Assembly (NCBI GenBank): GCA_038230415.1 | Contig: JBBRNH010000048.1 | Location: 1 to 40,508 of the forward strand | DNA: 40,508 nt | Reading direction: 5' to 3' | DNA from: JBBRNH01 sp038230415 | Lineage (GTDB): Bacteria > Bacteroidota > Bacteroidia > Cytophagales > Spirosomataceae | In this document: piece after piece, positions 1-8,014 of the stretch | Position numbering within the stretch: the stretch's first letter is position 1 | How the letters are laid out: each line of letters starts with the position of its first letter | Position numbers and translations under genes: made by a program | Notes under the pieces: generated by a model | Database searches by the model: none | Told to the model about the DNA's origin: nothing | Seen by the model: only the letters and a program-made list of their open reading frames with translations

Positions 1-1074
1 GTTTCGGCAGATTTAGATGAACTACCCGCCGGCTTCGCCGTTAGCCCGTTTGATAATTTCGATGATGACCACGCCGACCGCACCCGAACGCTTTTTCTGC
101 GGGCTGATGCGTGTTTCGTGTTTTCGGGCGGAGAACTTGTGCAGGAAACTGTTCCCGAAACCCCGGCAGGAACAGCGTTTGAGAAATCCGTTAAACTGAT
201 TGCAAGTCATCCGTCGCAACTGAGTTTGCGTAATTCTGCCACCGCTTTGACCGATGCTGATGCCCAAACTACTTTTGAGCGAAACGTGGCCGAAGCCGTT
301 GCCCAAATACAGCAGGGCGCATTCAGGAAAGTAGTGCTGTCGCGCACCAAAACGGTACAGTTTGAGCGGGAGTTAGACGTAGTACAATTATTCGATAAAC
401 TCTGCCAGACCTATCCCACCGCGTTTGTGTCGGCGGTTTGGTTGCCGCATCTGGCGCAAACCTGGCTCTGTGCCACGCCCGAACGTCTCGTGAGCGTGGA
501 TGCTCAGGGTATTTTTCGCACCGTTTCTCTGGCCGGAACGCAGGCTGCCATTGGCCCCGACGGAAAACGTAAACGCCCCGCCGACGCACTTTGGTCGCAG
601 AAAGAGATTGAAGAACAGGCGTTGGTGAGCCGTTACATCATTGGCTGTTTTAAGCGAATCCGGTTGCGCGAATACCTCGAAGAAGGCCCCAAAACGATTG
701 TCGCCGGAAATCTCATGCACCTCGGCAGCCAATTTACAGTTGACACCCAGGCCGTGCGTTATCCGCAGCTTGGCACGGTGATGCTTAGATTATTACACCC
801 TACATCGGCGGTGTGTGGAATGCCCCGTCAACCCGCTTTTGACTTTATCCGGCAGCACGAAAGTCACCCCCGCGAACTATATGCCGGGTATCTTGGCCCG
901 GTGAACATCAACTACGAAAGCCACCTGTTTGTGAACATCCGCTGCCTGAAATTAGAGAGCCAAACGGCTACGCTGTATGCCGGGGCGGGCCTGACCGAAG
1001 ACTCTGACCCGGCCCGCGAATGGCTCGAAACCGAAATGAAATGCCAAACGCTGCTGTCGGTGATTGGCGTGTAG
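1..1074 (+). CDS. menF: Isochorismate synthase (chorismate-binding enzyme), 5' end missing
   Basis: The reading frame is open from the first base of the window, so the true start lies upstream; the GTG at 118 is internal. The product would convert chorismate to isochorismate, the first committed step of menaquinone synthesis, in the cytoplasm. The C-terminal chorismate-binding domain is clear: FRKVVLSRTK near the visible start, TPERLVSV, the SLAGTQ stretch, HPTSAVCGMPR, and the closing YAGAGLTEDSDPAREW with an acidic ETEMK segment (Mg-binding region of the family). Anthranilate and salicylate synthases share this fold. The HPTSAVCG...RELYAGYLG pattern favours MenF/EntC over TrpE. The stop codon abuts the stop of the convergent DUF1080 gene with no base between, forming the palindrome TGTAGCTACA. 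Confidence 0.9.
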   Translation, partial: VSADLDELPAGFAVSPFDNFDDDHADRTRTLFLRADACFVFSGGELVQETVPETPAGTAFEKSVKLIASHPSQLSLRNSATALTDADAQTTFERNVAEAVAQIQQGAFRKVVLSRTKTVQFERELDVVQLFDKLCQTYPTAFVSAVWLPHLAQTWLCATPERLVSVDAQGIFRTVSLAGTQAAIGPDGKRKRPADALWSQKEIEEQALVSRYIIGCFKRIRLREYLEEGPKTIVAGNLMHLGSQFTVDTQAVRYPQLGTVMLRLLHPTSAVCGMPRQPAFDFIRQHESHPRELYAGYLGPVNINYESHLFVNIRCLKLESQTATLYAGAGLTEDSDPAREWLETEMKCQTLLSVIGV

Positions 1075-1692
1075 CTACAGTTCCGTGATTTTGATGTTGC
1101 GGTACGAAGCCTGCGCCTTTCCGCCACCGTGAATTTGAAGGCCAATGATGCCCGTTTGCGGCAGTGCCAAATCGGTTTCGGTGTAGTCGGCAGTGAGTTT
1201 ACCGTTGAGATATAGCCGGATTCGTGGGCCTTCGCACCGCACCCGATACGCATTCCAGCCATTGGGTTTCACAATCTGGCGCAGTGCGGTAGAATCAGGC
1301 CCGGTCAGAACCCGGTTTCGGCGCGACTCGTCGTAGAGGCAACCCCAGTAATTTCCGCCCATATCGGCCTGATAACCAACCATCTCGTAGGCTGGATTTT
1401 TGGCGCGTTGGCTGCGAAACTGGATACCGGCGTTCACAAATCCGGTGCCTTCTAACTTCACCTCAGCCACCAGTTCAAAATTGCCGTATGCCCGTTTGGT
1501 ACAGAGAAAATCGTTGTTTTTGGTAAACCGCTCCGTTGAGCCACCCACCAACGCCCCTGCTTCGATGCGCCAGGTCGTAGCCGTGTCGCCTTCCCAGCCG
1601 CTAAAGGTTTTTCCGTCGAAAAGCGGATGAGCAATCGGGGCGGGGGCGGATAGCCCAAGAAACGAATTGACCAAAAAGAGCCAGAAAATCAT
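1075..1692 (-). CDS. DUF1080 (3-keto-disaccharide hydrolase-like) secreted protein
   Basis: The 205-aa product starts at the ATG at 1692 with a hydrophobic signal peptide (MIFWLFLVNSFLGLSAPAP), so it is probably exported. The rest is one DUF1080 domain of the concanavalin-like fold: LFDGKTFSGWEGD at the N-terminus, FELVAEVKLEGTGFVNAGIQFRS in the middle and GIIGLQIHGGGKAQ...YRNIKI at the end. Family members bind or hydrolyse glycans, including 3-keto-glucosides; the substrate here is unknown. A longer start at 1743 would put 17 residues with no signal character in front of the signal peptide, so I rejected it. A 9-bp inverted repeat lies directly upstream of the chosen ATG. Confidence 0.85.
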   Translation of the reverse strand: MIFWLFLVNSFLGLSAPAPIAHPLFDGKTFSGWEGDTATTWRIEAGALVGGSTERFTKNNDFLCTKRAYGNFELVAEVKLEGTGFVNAGIQFRSQRAKNPAYEMVGYQADMGGNYWGCLYDESRRNRVLTGPDSTALRQIVKPNGWNAYRVRCEGPRIRLYLNGKLTADYTETDLALPQTGIIGLQIHGGGKAQASYRNIKITEL

Positions 1693-1693
1693 A

Positions 1694-1741
1694 GCCGGGT
1701 GCGTTTTGTGATATACTATATTCACCAAAAAAGCACCCGGC
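1694..1741 (-). promoter_or_regulatory. Inverted repeat in the leader of the DUF1080 gene
   Basis: Arms GCCGGGTGC (1694-1702) and GCACCCGGC (1733-1741) are perfect 9-bp complements around a 30-nt AT-rich loop. They fill nearly the whole gap between the upstream small ORF and the DUF1080 ATG, which begins one base from the inner side of the hairpin. It may act as a terminator for the small acidic genes or as an RNA structure near the start codon; neither is shown. Confidence 0.35.
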
Positions 1742-1754
1742 ATTGGTTTTCTCC

Positions 1755-1955
1755 CTACGCAGCTCCTTCTGCCGGGTCTTCGGGGGCCAATGACCCCTCG
1801 TCGGTAGTGCGGTCGCCCGCGCTGCTCGCTGCTGACGACTGCGTTTCTGAATCAGGGGCGGTTCCTTCGGGGTTTTCGGGGGTGATTTGCTGCTCGTTTT
1901 CGAGACTGTCTTCGCTGGGTTGCATCAGATTTGCCGGTTGGTTAGTTGAGGGCAT
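1755..1955 (-). CDS. Small acidic, probably disordered protein
   Basis: This 66-aa product is rich in Glu, Asp, Ser, Pro and Ala, with no Cys and no hydrophobic core (for example ENEQQITPENPEGTAPDSE). I do not recognise a family. It starts inside the end of the neighbouring acidic ORF (14-bp overlap, 1942-1955), which suggests translational coupling. Two same-strand overlapping ORFs with the same unusual composition make chance less likely, though low-complexity frames in GC-rich DNA can stay open by accident. It sits upstream of the DUF1080 gene on the same strand. Confidence 0.45.
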   Translation of the reverse strand: MPSTNQPANLMQPSEDSLENEQQITPENPEGTAPDSETQSSAASSAGDRTTDEGSLAPEDPAEGAA

Positions 1956-2202
1956 CGTCGTCTAAATCGTCTTTTACGTTTTCGTTCAATTCCTGACTTA
2001 TATCCTCAGAATCTGTGTCGTCGGGTTGGGCGGGCTGCGAGTCGAGGTCTTTGGCAAGTTCGTCGCCGTAGCCGCTGGTAGCCCCGGAGCCGGTGTCGTC
2101 ATAGTCTGCACCACCCCGGTCGGGGCCTTGGGCGGGGTTCATCATCAGCAGGTCGGCGGGGCCGGTGCCGGTAACGGTCGGTTGTGATTCCGTTGTATTC
2201 AT
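1942..2202 (-). CDS. Small acidic protein, Asp/Gly-rich
   Basis: Read from the ATG at 2202 this gives 86 aa (MNTTESQPTVTGTGPADLL...). The second half is strongly acidic (SQPAQPDDTDSEDISQELNE, then a DDLDDDALN end). No signal peptide or membrane segment is visible and no family is recognised. A longer frame to 2319 adds a basic, Pro/Arg-rich stretch unlike the rest, so I prefer 2202. It overlaps the next small acidic ORF by 14 bp and probably shares its transcript. Function unknown. Confidence 0.5.
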   Translation of the reverse strand: MNTTESQPTVTGTGPADLLMMNPAQGPDRGGADYDDTGSGATSGYGDELAKDLDSQPAQPDDTDSEDISQELNENVKDDLDDDALN

Positions 2203-2293
2203 GGTCAAAACGGGTTGAGTGATTCGGCGCAGGATAGTGCCTGAACCGTTGTCAGAAGATAACCCCGGTCTGTGGCGATGCGCCGGAGAACTG

Positions 2294-2330
2294 AGCCAAT
2301 GGGCCGGGCCGAAAGTCATTGGCTGGTTTT
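2294..2330 (+). promoter_or_regulatory. Terminator-like hairpin ahead of the GH130 gene
   Basis: Arms AGCCAATG (2294-2301) and CATTGGCT (2317-2324) pair around a GC-rich 15-nt loop and are followed by GGTTTTTT. On the plus strand this has the form of an intrinsic terminator or attenuator in the leader of the GH130 gene. It also overlaps the farthest possible start (2319), which argues for a start at 2349 or 2379. Confidence 0.3.
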
Positions 2331-2378
2331 TTGGCGCATTTTCTGCTGATGCTGGTTAATCCTGAAAACAACGACATC

Positions 2379-3443
2379 ATGCTCAACTACACCCTCTGCC
2401 GACTCACCGACCAACCGATTCTGACCACTGCCGACGTAAAACCGTTTTCGCCGGGATTCGCCGTTCTGGGTGCCTTCAACCCGGCAGCCTGTTTTTTTGG
2501 GGGCGAGGTAATCCTGCTTCTGCGCGTGGCCGAGGCTCCGGGCCCCAAACCGGGCGTGGTTCAGGTGCCGCTGCTATCGCTCGAAAACGACGCGCTAACG
2601 CTGACGGTTAAGACGTTTCCCGAACCCGCCGATGCCTACGATTCCCGCGTCTTCAAACACGATGGCCGGGCGTACCTGACCTCGTTAAGCCACCTCCGGC
2701 TGGCCCGCAGCCGCGACGGGATCAACTTCACGATTGACGACGTGCCGTTTCTGTTTCCTGACCGGATGGATGAGTCGTATGGTATCGAAGATGCCCGAAT
2801 TACGTTTCTGGATGGTATTTATTGGATCACCTACACCGCCGTATCCGAACACGGCCCGGCTGTGGGGTTAGCCAAAACTATTGATTTTCAGACTGTTGAA
2901 CGAATCGGCTTAATACTGCCACCGCCCAATAAAGACGTAGCGTTTTTTCCCTCAACAATCAACGGCAATTACCAACTGCTGCACCGCCCGATGGTCTCGG
3001 ATATTGGCAAGCCCTCGGTCTGGCTCGCCGATTCGCCCGATGGCATCCACTGGGGCAACCATCGGTTTCTGTTCGGCGGGCGCGGCCACACCGAACCTGG
3101 TTTTGACTGGGAAGGCCAGAAAATAGGGGCGGGGCCGGAGCCGTTGCTGACCGACGATGGCTGGTTAGTGCTGTATCATGGCGCAAACGACAACCATGAA
3201 TATTCATTGGCACTGGCCCTGCTCGACCGGGCCGACCCGACCCGTGTGCTGGCCCGCTCCGAAAAACCCCTGCTCACGCCTGACCTCGTCTGGGAGCGCG
3301 AGGGGTTTTTCCCGAATGTGGTGTTCTCGAACGGCTGGGTACGGTTCCCGGAAGGTCATCCCAACGCAGGCCGGATTTTTGTGTATTATGGCGCGGCAGA
3401 TTCGGGCGTGGGCCTGGCAGAGTTAAGCCGGGATTCTGATTGA
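2379..3443 (+). CDS. GH130-family glycoside phosphorylase/hydrolase
   Basis: The product (354 aa from ATG 2379; in-frame ATGs also at 2349 and 2319) is a five-bladed beta-propeller enzyme of the GH130 type, which phosphorolyses or hydrolyses beta-mannosides. Visible family marks are FNPAACFFGGEVILLLRVAE near the N-terminus, YGIEDARITFLDGIYWITYT carrying the Asp that acts as proton donor in characterised GH130 enzymes, LHRPM, and GAGPEPLLTDDGWLVLYHGA. No signal peptide is seen, so it is probably cytoplasmic, which fits a phosphorylase. The start at 2379 is chosen because family similarity begins immediately after it and a hairpin covers the farthest start. The exact sugar is unknown. Confidence 0.8.
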   Translation: MLNYTLCRLTDQPILTTADVKPFSPGFAVLGAFNPAACFFGGEVILLLRVAEAPGPKPGVVQVPLLSLENDALTLTVKTFPEPADAYDSRVFKHDGRAYLTSLSHLRLARSRDGINFTIDDVPFLFPDRMDESYGIEDARITFLDGIYWITYTAVSEHGPAVGLAKTIDFQTVERIGLILPPPNKDVAFFPSTINGNYQLLHRPMVSDIGKPSVWLADSPDGIHWGNHRFLFGGRGHTEPGFDWEGQKIGAGPEPLLTDDGWLVLYHGANDNHEYSLALALLDRADPTRVLARSEKPLLTPDLVWEREGFFPNVVFSNGWVRFPEGHPNAGRIFVYYGAADSGVGLAELSRDSD

Positions 3444-3470
3444 CTCCTTGTCAAAAGCCAACCAGAATCC
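3431..3470. terminator. Hairpin between convergent GH130 and DUF2141 genes
   Basis: Outer arms GGATTCTG (3431-3438) and CAGAATCC (3463-3470) are perfect complements, with an inner stem TTGAC/GTCAA (3440-3444, 3450-3454). The structure includes the GH130 stop codon and lies just downstream of the convergent DUF2141 gene, so it may end both transcripts. There is no strong U-tract. Confidence 0.4.
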
Positions 3471-3476
3471 ATGAAG

Positions 3477-3824
3477 CTAATGCACTAAAACGGATAGCGT
3501 CGCACCTGATTTGGGAATCGCAATTTTGGCGGGTTCAAATTTAGGTGGGCCACCGATGCCGCCCCGCACGTTGTTGGTGGTGCCGTAGACTTCTTTGGGG
3601 ATGCCCATAAAATTAGTGTCGAACTTGTGGTTGCCATTTTCGTCGTGAATCACCCCAACGGCGTAGGTTCCTGCCGGAATATTCTCGAAAAAGAACTGGC
3701 TCTTGTTACCGCTGATGGATGCTTCGACGCAATTAACGGCTTTTTTCTCGTCGGTCGGGAAGCCGTCGGCCTGGTCGAAAAACCAGATACTGACTATCAA
3801 GCTAAAGAAGATCACTGTTCTCAT
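3477..3824 (-). CDS. DUF2141 domain protein lacking its normal N-terminus
   Basis: The 115-aa frame from ATG 3824 (a TTG at 3842 overlaps the MFS stop as TTGA) encodes the DUF2141 hallmarks: DQADGFPTDEKKA, then PAGTYAVGVIHDENGNHKFD, GIPKEVYG and a closing beta strand. Intact family members have a signal peptide and a first beta strand before the V-x-L-F-x-x-x-DGFP segment. Here the segment VSIWFFDQADGFPTD already starts at about residue 11, so some 30-40 residues are missing. The hydrophobic start MRTVIFFSLIVSIWFF might serve as a makeshift export signal. The gene is the last of the efflux operon and begins 14 bases after the MFS stop. It may be a decaying gene. Confidence 0.65.
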   Translation of the reverse strand: MRTVIFFSLIVSIWFFDQADGFPTDEKKAVNCVEASISGNKSQFFFENIPAGTYAVGVIHDENGNHKFDTNFMGIPKEVYGTTNNVRGGIGGPPKFEPAKIAIPKSGATLSVLVH

Positions 3825-3838
3825 TGCTTTAGTTTGTT

Positions 3839-5437
3839 TCAATGCGCCGAGCCCGCTACAACCGCCCCTTTTTCAATGCGGGCAATGAGCACCAACGGTA
3901 GCACGGCGGCCATAATGATCCCGATGAGCATAAACCCTTCGGCGTAGCTTATCACAGCGGCCTGGGTCGAAACGGCCCCTTCTATGGCACCCATCGCCAT
4001 CCGTTGAGCCTCGCCCAATGAGTGACCTGCCGCCTGAAATTGCCGCGTCAAACCCATCCATCGGTCGGTGGCTGCCGAGTTCGATAGCGACACGTTGGGT
4101 AGTAAATCCATCCGGTGGATGCTGATTCGGCGGATAACAAAATTGTTGACAACGGCCAGACCCAATGCCCCGCCTAACAGTTGGAGCATATTGGTGATGC
4201 CCGATGCCTGGGCGATGTCTTTGCCTTTTAGCCCGGCCAAACTTAGCCCCGCTACGGGTACGAAAATAAACCCGAAGCCCACGCCCCGAATCAGTTGCGG
4301 CCAGAAAAAGTCGGCTTCGCCGGCTTGCATCGTTGCACCGAAATAAGTCAGAATTTCGTAGGCAATTACGAAGCTAAACCCGATGATAACCAATAACTTC
4401 GGGTTCACGCCTTTACCGATTGCCGCGCCCATGGCTCCCATCAACAGGCCGGTAATGAGTGACGACGGCAACATCAGCAGGCCGGTTCGGGTAGCGTTCC
4501 AGCCCAAAAAGCCCTGCACAAACACCGGATACAGAAACACCGAACAGTAGATACCAATCCCAAACGCGGCCCGCAAAACCGACCCAACCGCTACGTTTCG
4601 GTTTCGCAGCACTTTTAAATCAACAACCGGATTGGCAATGGTGAGTTCGCGGTATATGAACGCGCCCAGGCCAACCGCCGACGCAACGGCCAGACCCACA
4701 ATGAGTTGGCTATCGAACCAGTCTTTGCGCTGGCCTTCTTCCAGAAAAATCTGTAACGAGCCGATGCCCACCACCATCAACAAAATGCCGAGGTAATCAA
4801 TCTTGCCGTCGAGTTTGTGCTTGGTGCCTTTGATGAACCGCCACGACAAAATGGTGGCGATGATGCCGATGGGAATGTTGACGTAAAAAATCCAGCCCCA
4901 GTGAAAGTTATCCGTCAGGTAGCCGCCCAACACCGGGCCAAGCGTTGGCCCCATCACGATGCCCGCACCAAAAATGCCGTTGGCCGTGTTGAGTTCTTCG
5001 GGCGGGTAGGTCTCAACCAGTACCGTTTGGGCCGTTGCCAGTAAGGCACCTCCGCCGATGCCCTGCACGAACCGCCACAGAATCAGCATCTCGATTGATT
5101 GGGCCGAACCGCATAAAAACGAAGCGACAGTGAAGAGCAAAACCGAAGCCGTGAAATAAACCTTACGACCAAAAATGTCGGACAGAAAGCCGGTCAACGG
5201 AATAATAATGATGTTCGAGACCGCGTAAGCCGTGATAATCCAGGCTACTTCCTCAATCGTGGCACCGAGCGTACCGGCAATCTGGCGCGTGGCTACGTTC
5301 ACAATCGAGGTGTCGATCAATTCCATGATCGCGCAGGTAATCACCGTGATAGTAATAAGCATTTTGCGCGTTCCGACCTCATACGTCGGCGCGGGCAGGG
5401 GCAAGGCGATGGCCCCTGATGTTTGGGTTGGTTCCAT
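3839..5437 (-). CDS. DHA2-family MFS drug transporter (EmrB/QacA type)
   Basis: This 532-aa inner-membrane protein has the 14 hydrophobic segments of the DHA2 family. Motif A appears as GFLSDIFGRKVYF after the second helix and motif C as GPTLGPVLGGY around residue 150, with RFVQGIGGGALLATAQTVL between them. The family exports hydrophobic drugs and toxic compounds by proton antiport. The N-terminal residues up to about 25 are cytoplasmic and unremarkable. The gene lies 11 bases downstream of the HlyD-type adaptor and is followed by the DUF2141 remnant. With the adaptor and the TolC-type channel it would make an EmrAB-TolC-like pump spanning both membranes. Confidence 0.93.
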   Translation of the reverse strand: MEPTQTSGAIALPLPAPTYEVGTRKMLITITVITCAIMELIDTSIVNVATRQIAGTLGATIEEVAWIITAYAVSNIIIIPLTGFLSDIFGRKVYFTASVLLFTVASFLCGSAQSIEMLILWRFVQGIGGGALLATAQTVLVETYPPEELNTANGIFGAGIVMGPTLGPVLGGYLTDNFHWGWIFYVNIPIGIIATILSWRFIKGTKHKLDGKIDYLGILLMVVGIGSLQIFLEEGQRKDWFDSQLIVGLAVASAVGLGAFIYRELTIANPVVDLKVLRNRNVAVGSVLRAAFGIGIYCSVFLYPVFVQGFLGWNATRTGLLMLPSSLITGLLMGAMGAAIGKGVNPKLLVIIGFSFVIAYEILTYFGATMQAGEADFFWPQLIRGVGFGFIFVPVAGLSLAGLKGKDIAQASGITNMLQLLGGALGLAVVNNFVIRRISIHRMDLLPNVSLSNSAATDRWMGLTRQFQAAGHSLGEAQRMAMGAIEGAVSTQAAVISYAEGFMLIGIIMAAVLPLVLIARIEKGAVVAGSAH

Positions 5438-5448
5438 GTTTAAGTTTG

Positions 5449-6516
5449 TTATTTCACCGTTACCGCTACACTCATCCCCGCCCGGAGCGGAGTGGCTGGG
5501 TCGGCGGGTTCGGTGAAGGCGATTTTTACGGGAAGCCGTTGCGTTACTTTCACAAAGTTGCCCGTTGCGTTGTCGGGCGGAAGCATCGAAAACCGCGCGC
5601 CCGTTGCCGGCGATAACGATTCTACTTTGGCCTTGAACACCTTGTCGGGGTAGGCATCAACTTTAATCTCAGCCATCTGACCCACTTTCATCTTGCCGAC
5701 CTGGGTTTCTTTGAAATTTGCCACGATCCAAACCCGGCTCTCGTTGGCGACCTGCATCAGCGTTTGCCCCGGCGATACAACCTGCCCAACTTGCACACTT
5801 TTGTTAGACACAACGCCGTTGGCTGGGGCCGTAATCACGCAGTACGATTGTTGCAGCCGGGCCGTTTCGAGGTTGGCACGGGCCTGTTTAACAGCGAGTT
5901 CAGCCAGTTTGATGCCCTCGCCTGCCACACTCGCCTGGCTCGAAACCGTTGTAACCTGCTTGCGGGCCGCGCTCGCCTGACGCTGCAAAACCAGCACCTG
6001 CTCCCGCGCTACGCCGAGCTGAGCCTCAGCGGCATCGCGCTCGGCTTTGGTGTTGTCGTAAGCCGACTGCGTAGTTGATTGCTGGGATAGGAGCGTGGCT
6101 TGCCGGTCGAAGTTTTGTTTGGCCTGCAACACCCGCACCTCGGCCACTTTGATACCTGCCTGTGCTTGCCCGATACCCGCCAGAGCCGCGTCTGCCGCGT
6201 CGGATACGCTGCCGGTTCCGGTGTTGGCGGCTCGGCTGGTTTTCTGGGCCAGCACCACGTTGGCTTCCGTCTGTTGCAGCGCAATTTCGGCCTGTTGAAC
6301 CCGCAGGGCAAACTCACGGTCGTCTAAAACGACGAGCGTATCGCCGATTTTGGTAGCCTGATTATCGTCGCGTTTGATAGCGATTACGGTGCCGGGAACC
6401 TTGGGAATCACGGGGCTGATGTCGGCCTGAACCTGTGCGTTGTCGGTTTCTTCGCCCGAATTGCAACTGGCTAATGAGAGCCAAACGAGACCAAGAATGA
6501 ATAATGATGATTTCAT
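5449..6516 (-). CDS. HlyD/EmrA-family periplasmic adaptor, lipoprotein form
   Basis: The 355-aa product begins with a lipoprotein signal (MKSSLFILGLVWLSLASC, lipobox LASC with Cys18). It then shows the split biotinyl-lipoyl halves (PKVPGTVIAI...TKIGDTLVVLDDREF and VITAPANGVVSNKSVQVGQV) around a long alpha-helical hairpin rich in Ala, Gln and Glu (about residues 75-225). A beta-barrel part follows (VWIVANFKETQVGKMKVGQ) and the usual end LRAGMSVAVTVK. It would bridge the MFS pump and the outer-membrane channel. EmrA proteins normally carry a membrane helix; lipid anchoring is the variant seen in the AcrA/MexA type, which is a mild oddity for an MFS partner. Confidence 0.9.
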   Translation of the reverse strand: MKSSLFILGLVWLSLASCNSGEETDNAQVQADISPVIPKVPGTVIAIKRDDNQATKIGDTLVVLDDREFALRVQQAEIALQQTEANVVLAQKTSRAANTGTGSVSDAADAALAGIGQAQAGIKVAEVRVLQAKQNFDRQATLLSQQSTTQSAYDNTKAERDAAEAQLGVAREQVLVLQRQASAARKQVTTVSSQASVAGEGIKLAELAVKQARANLETARLQQSYCVITAPANGVVSNKSVQVGQVVSPGQTLMQVANESRVWIVANFKETQVGKMKVGQMAEIKVDAYPDKVFKAKVESLSPATGARFSMLPPDNATGNFVKVTQRLPVKIAFTEPADPATPLRAGMSVAVTVK

Positions 6517-6560
6517 GGAAAAAAGTAAAGAATGAGTGATAATGATGAATTGAGAAGCCT

Positions 6561-6616
6561 AAACAGTTGACAGTCAGCAATAACGTATTGCTCACTGTTC
6601 ACTGTTCATTGTTCAT
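6561..6616. repeat. Dispersed ACAGTGA/ACAATGA-type intergenic repeat with hairpin, copy 1
   Basis: Read leftward this stretch consists of near-tandem 7-mers of the ACAATGA/ACAGTGA type. At 6570-6598 it forms a hairpin: ACAGT-C-AGCAATA, loop ACG, TATTGCT-C-ACTGT (12 paired bases and one C-C mismatch). It fills the gap between the TolC-type gene and the adaptor gene. Related copies lie at 18241-18272 and 34161-34270. It could tune expression within the efflux operon, but it looks primarily like a dispersed repeat. Confidence 0.6.
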
Positions 6617-6619
6617 TGA

Positions 6620-7954
6620 TTACTCCCTCCCCACGCTTTTCAGTAATTTCCACCGCGACAATTCGGCGTTGGCGCGGGCGGTTTGCAGGTTCAGCCGGGT
6701 TTGGAGGAGCTGAGTATTGGCCTCTAAAAAATCGGTGGGCGTGGCGGTGCTGGCCTTCAGGCGGTTTTGCTCCACGCGGAAGTTTTCCGTTGCCTGCACA
6801 ATGGCGGCTTCGGCCACCCGAATCTTGTCTAACGCCTGCCGATAGGCCTGATACTGCGCGTTGACTTCCATCTGAATCCCGTCGCGGAGTTGCTCGATAC
6901 CCGTGTTTATTTTCTCCAGATTGTAGCGGATTTCGGTCTCCTTTGCCCGGTTGCCATACTGTCCCGAAATGTCGAAACTCAAGAAAATGCCTACGTTCCA
7001 GGTCCCTTTAAATTCTGGCTGTTGCGGAAACACGCGCATATTGGGCCGGTTGTAGTCGTAGCTGCCACCCGCACTCAGGGTTGGCAATCGGTTCGACTGC
7101 ACAATTTTCTGACCCACCAAAGCCGCGTCTCGCCGAAGACCGAGGGCTTTGATTTCGGCCCGGTTCTGGGCAGCTTCGGTGAGGTAGGTTCCCAACGGTT
7201 CGGGGCTGGCGTTGACGGCGAGGGCCGTTGAATCAACGGTGTATTCGGTCTCAACGGGGTCGCCGAGGGCCATTGCCATATTGAATTGATTGATGGCCCG
7301 GCCACTTTGAATATCAATCAGGTTGCCGTTGAGGTTCGAGATTGCCAGGTCTACTTTGAGCGCGTCGTTTTTGAGCACAAGCCCTTGCCGTTCAAGGTTT
7401 TCGAGGTCTTTCCGGCGGTCTTGCAGGAGCCGGATGTTTTGCCGGATAATCTGTTCCGACGCATTGAGCGTGTAGAGATTATACCAAATGCCGGTCACGT
7501 TGTCGGAGACGGCAAGGCGGGTTTGTATTGCATCAAATGATACGGCTTTGGCTTCGCGTTCTGCCGCTTCGATACCGTAGCGAACTTTGCCCCCACCCCA
7601 AATCAACTGCCTGACCTGTAGACTGTTGTAGGACTGGTCGAGAATCTGCGGGTTCAGTACCACATCGCCTGCGCCGGGTAAATTGATGGTAAATGGACGG
7701 ATATTGTCGCTGATTCTGATGTAACTGGCATTGACCGTGATGGCGGGTGCGAACCCGTTGCGGGCTTGCTCGACTTTGGCGCGGGCCGCGCCCTGCTGGG
7801 CCAGATCAGATTTTAGGGCTTTACTTTGCCGGATGGCGGTGCTAACGGCTTCGGTCAAAACCAACATTCGGCGCGGAACGGGCTGGGCCAATGCCGGGCC
7901 GGGTTGCCAAAGCCATCCCGCAAGGGCAGCTAAGAGTAGAACAGAACGAATCAT
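6620..7954 (-). CDS. TolC-family outer-membrane efflux channel
   Basis: The 444-aa product starts at ATG 7954 with a signal peptide (MIRSVLLLAALAGWLWQPGPALAQ). Two repeats of the outer-membrane efflux protein domain follow, seen in the paired patterns AVSTAIRQSKALKSDLAQQ near the N-terminus and AAQNRAEIKALGLRRDAALVG in the middle, with long amphipathic helices. It ends TPTDFLEANTQLLQTRLNLQTARANAELSRWKLLKSVG, typical of TolC. It is the first gene of the leftward efflux operon, followed by adaptor and MFS pump, and is divergent from marR. An upstream start at 7984 would add ten residues before the signal peptide and is less likely. Confidence 0.9.
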   Translation of the reverse strand: MIRSVLLLAALAGWLWQPGPALAQPVPRRMLVLTEAVSTAIRQSKALKSDLAQQGAARAKVEQARNGFAPAITVNASYIRISDNIRPFTINLPGAGDVVLNPQILDQSYNSLQVRQLIWGGGKVRYGIEAAEREAKAVSFDAIQTRLAVSDNVTGIWYNLYTLNASEQIIRQNIRLLQDRRKDLENLERQGLVLKNDALKVDLAISNLNGNLIDIQSGRAINQFNMAMALGDPVETEYTVDSTALAVNASPEPLGTYLTEAAQNRAEIKALGLRRDAALVGQKIVQSNRLPTLSAGGSYDYNRPNMRVFPQQPEFKGTWNVGIFLSFDISGQYGNRAKETEIRYNLEKINTGIEQLRDGIQMEVNAQYQAYRQALDKIRVAEAAIVQATENFRVEQNRLKASTATPTDFLEANTQLLQTRLNLQTARANAELSRWKLLKSVGRE

Positions 7955-8014
7955 AGAAGACAGTGAATTGATGGAACTGAACAAATAACTAATAATCCAT
8001 TAATGAACTTTAAA

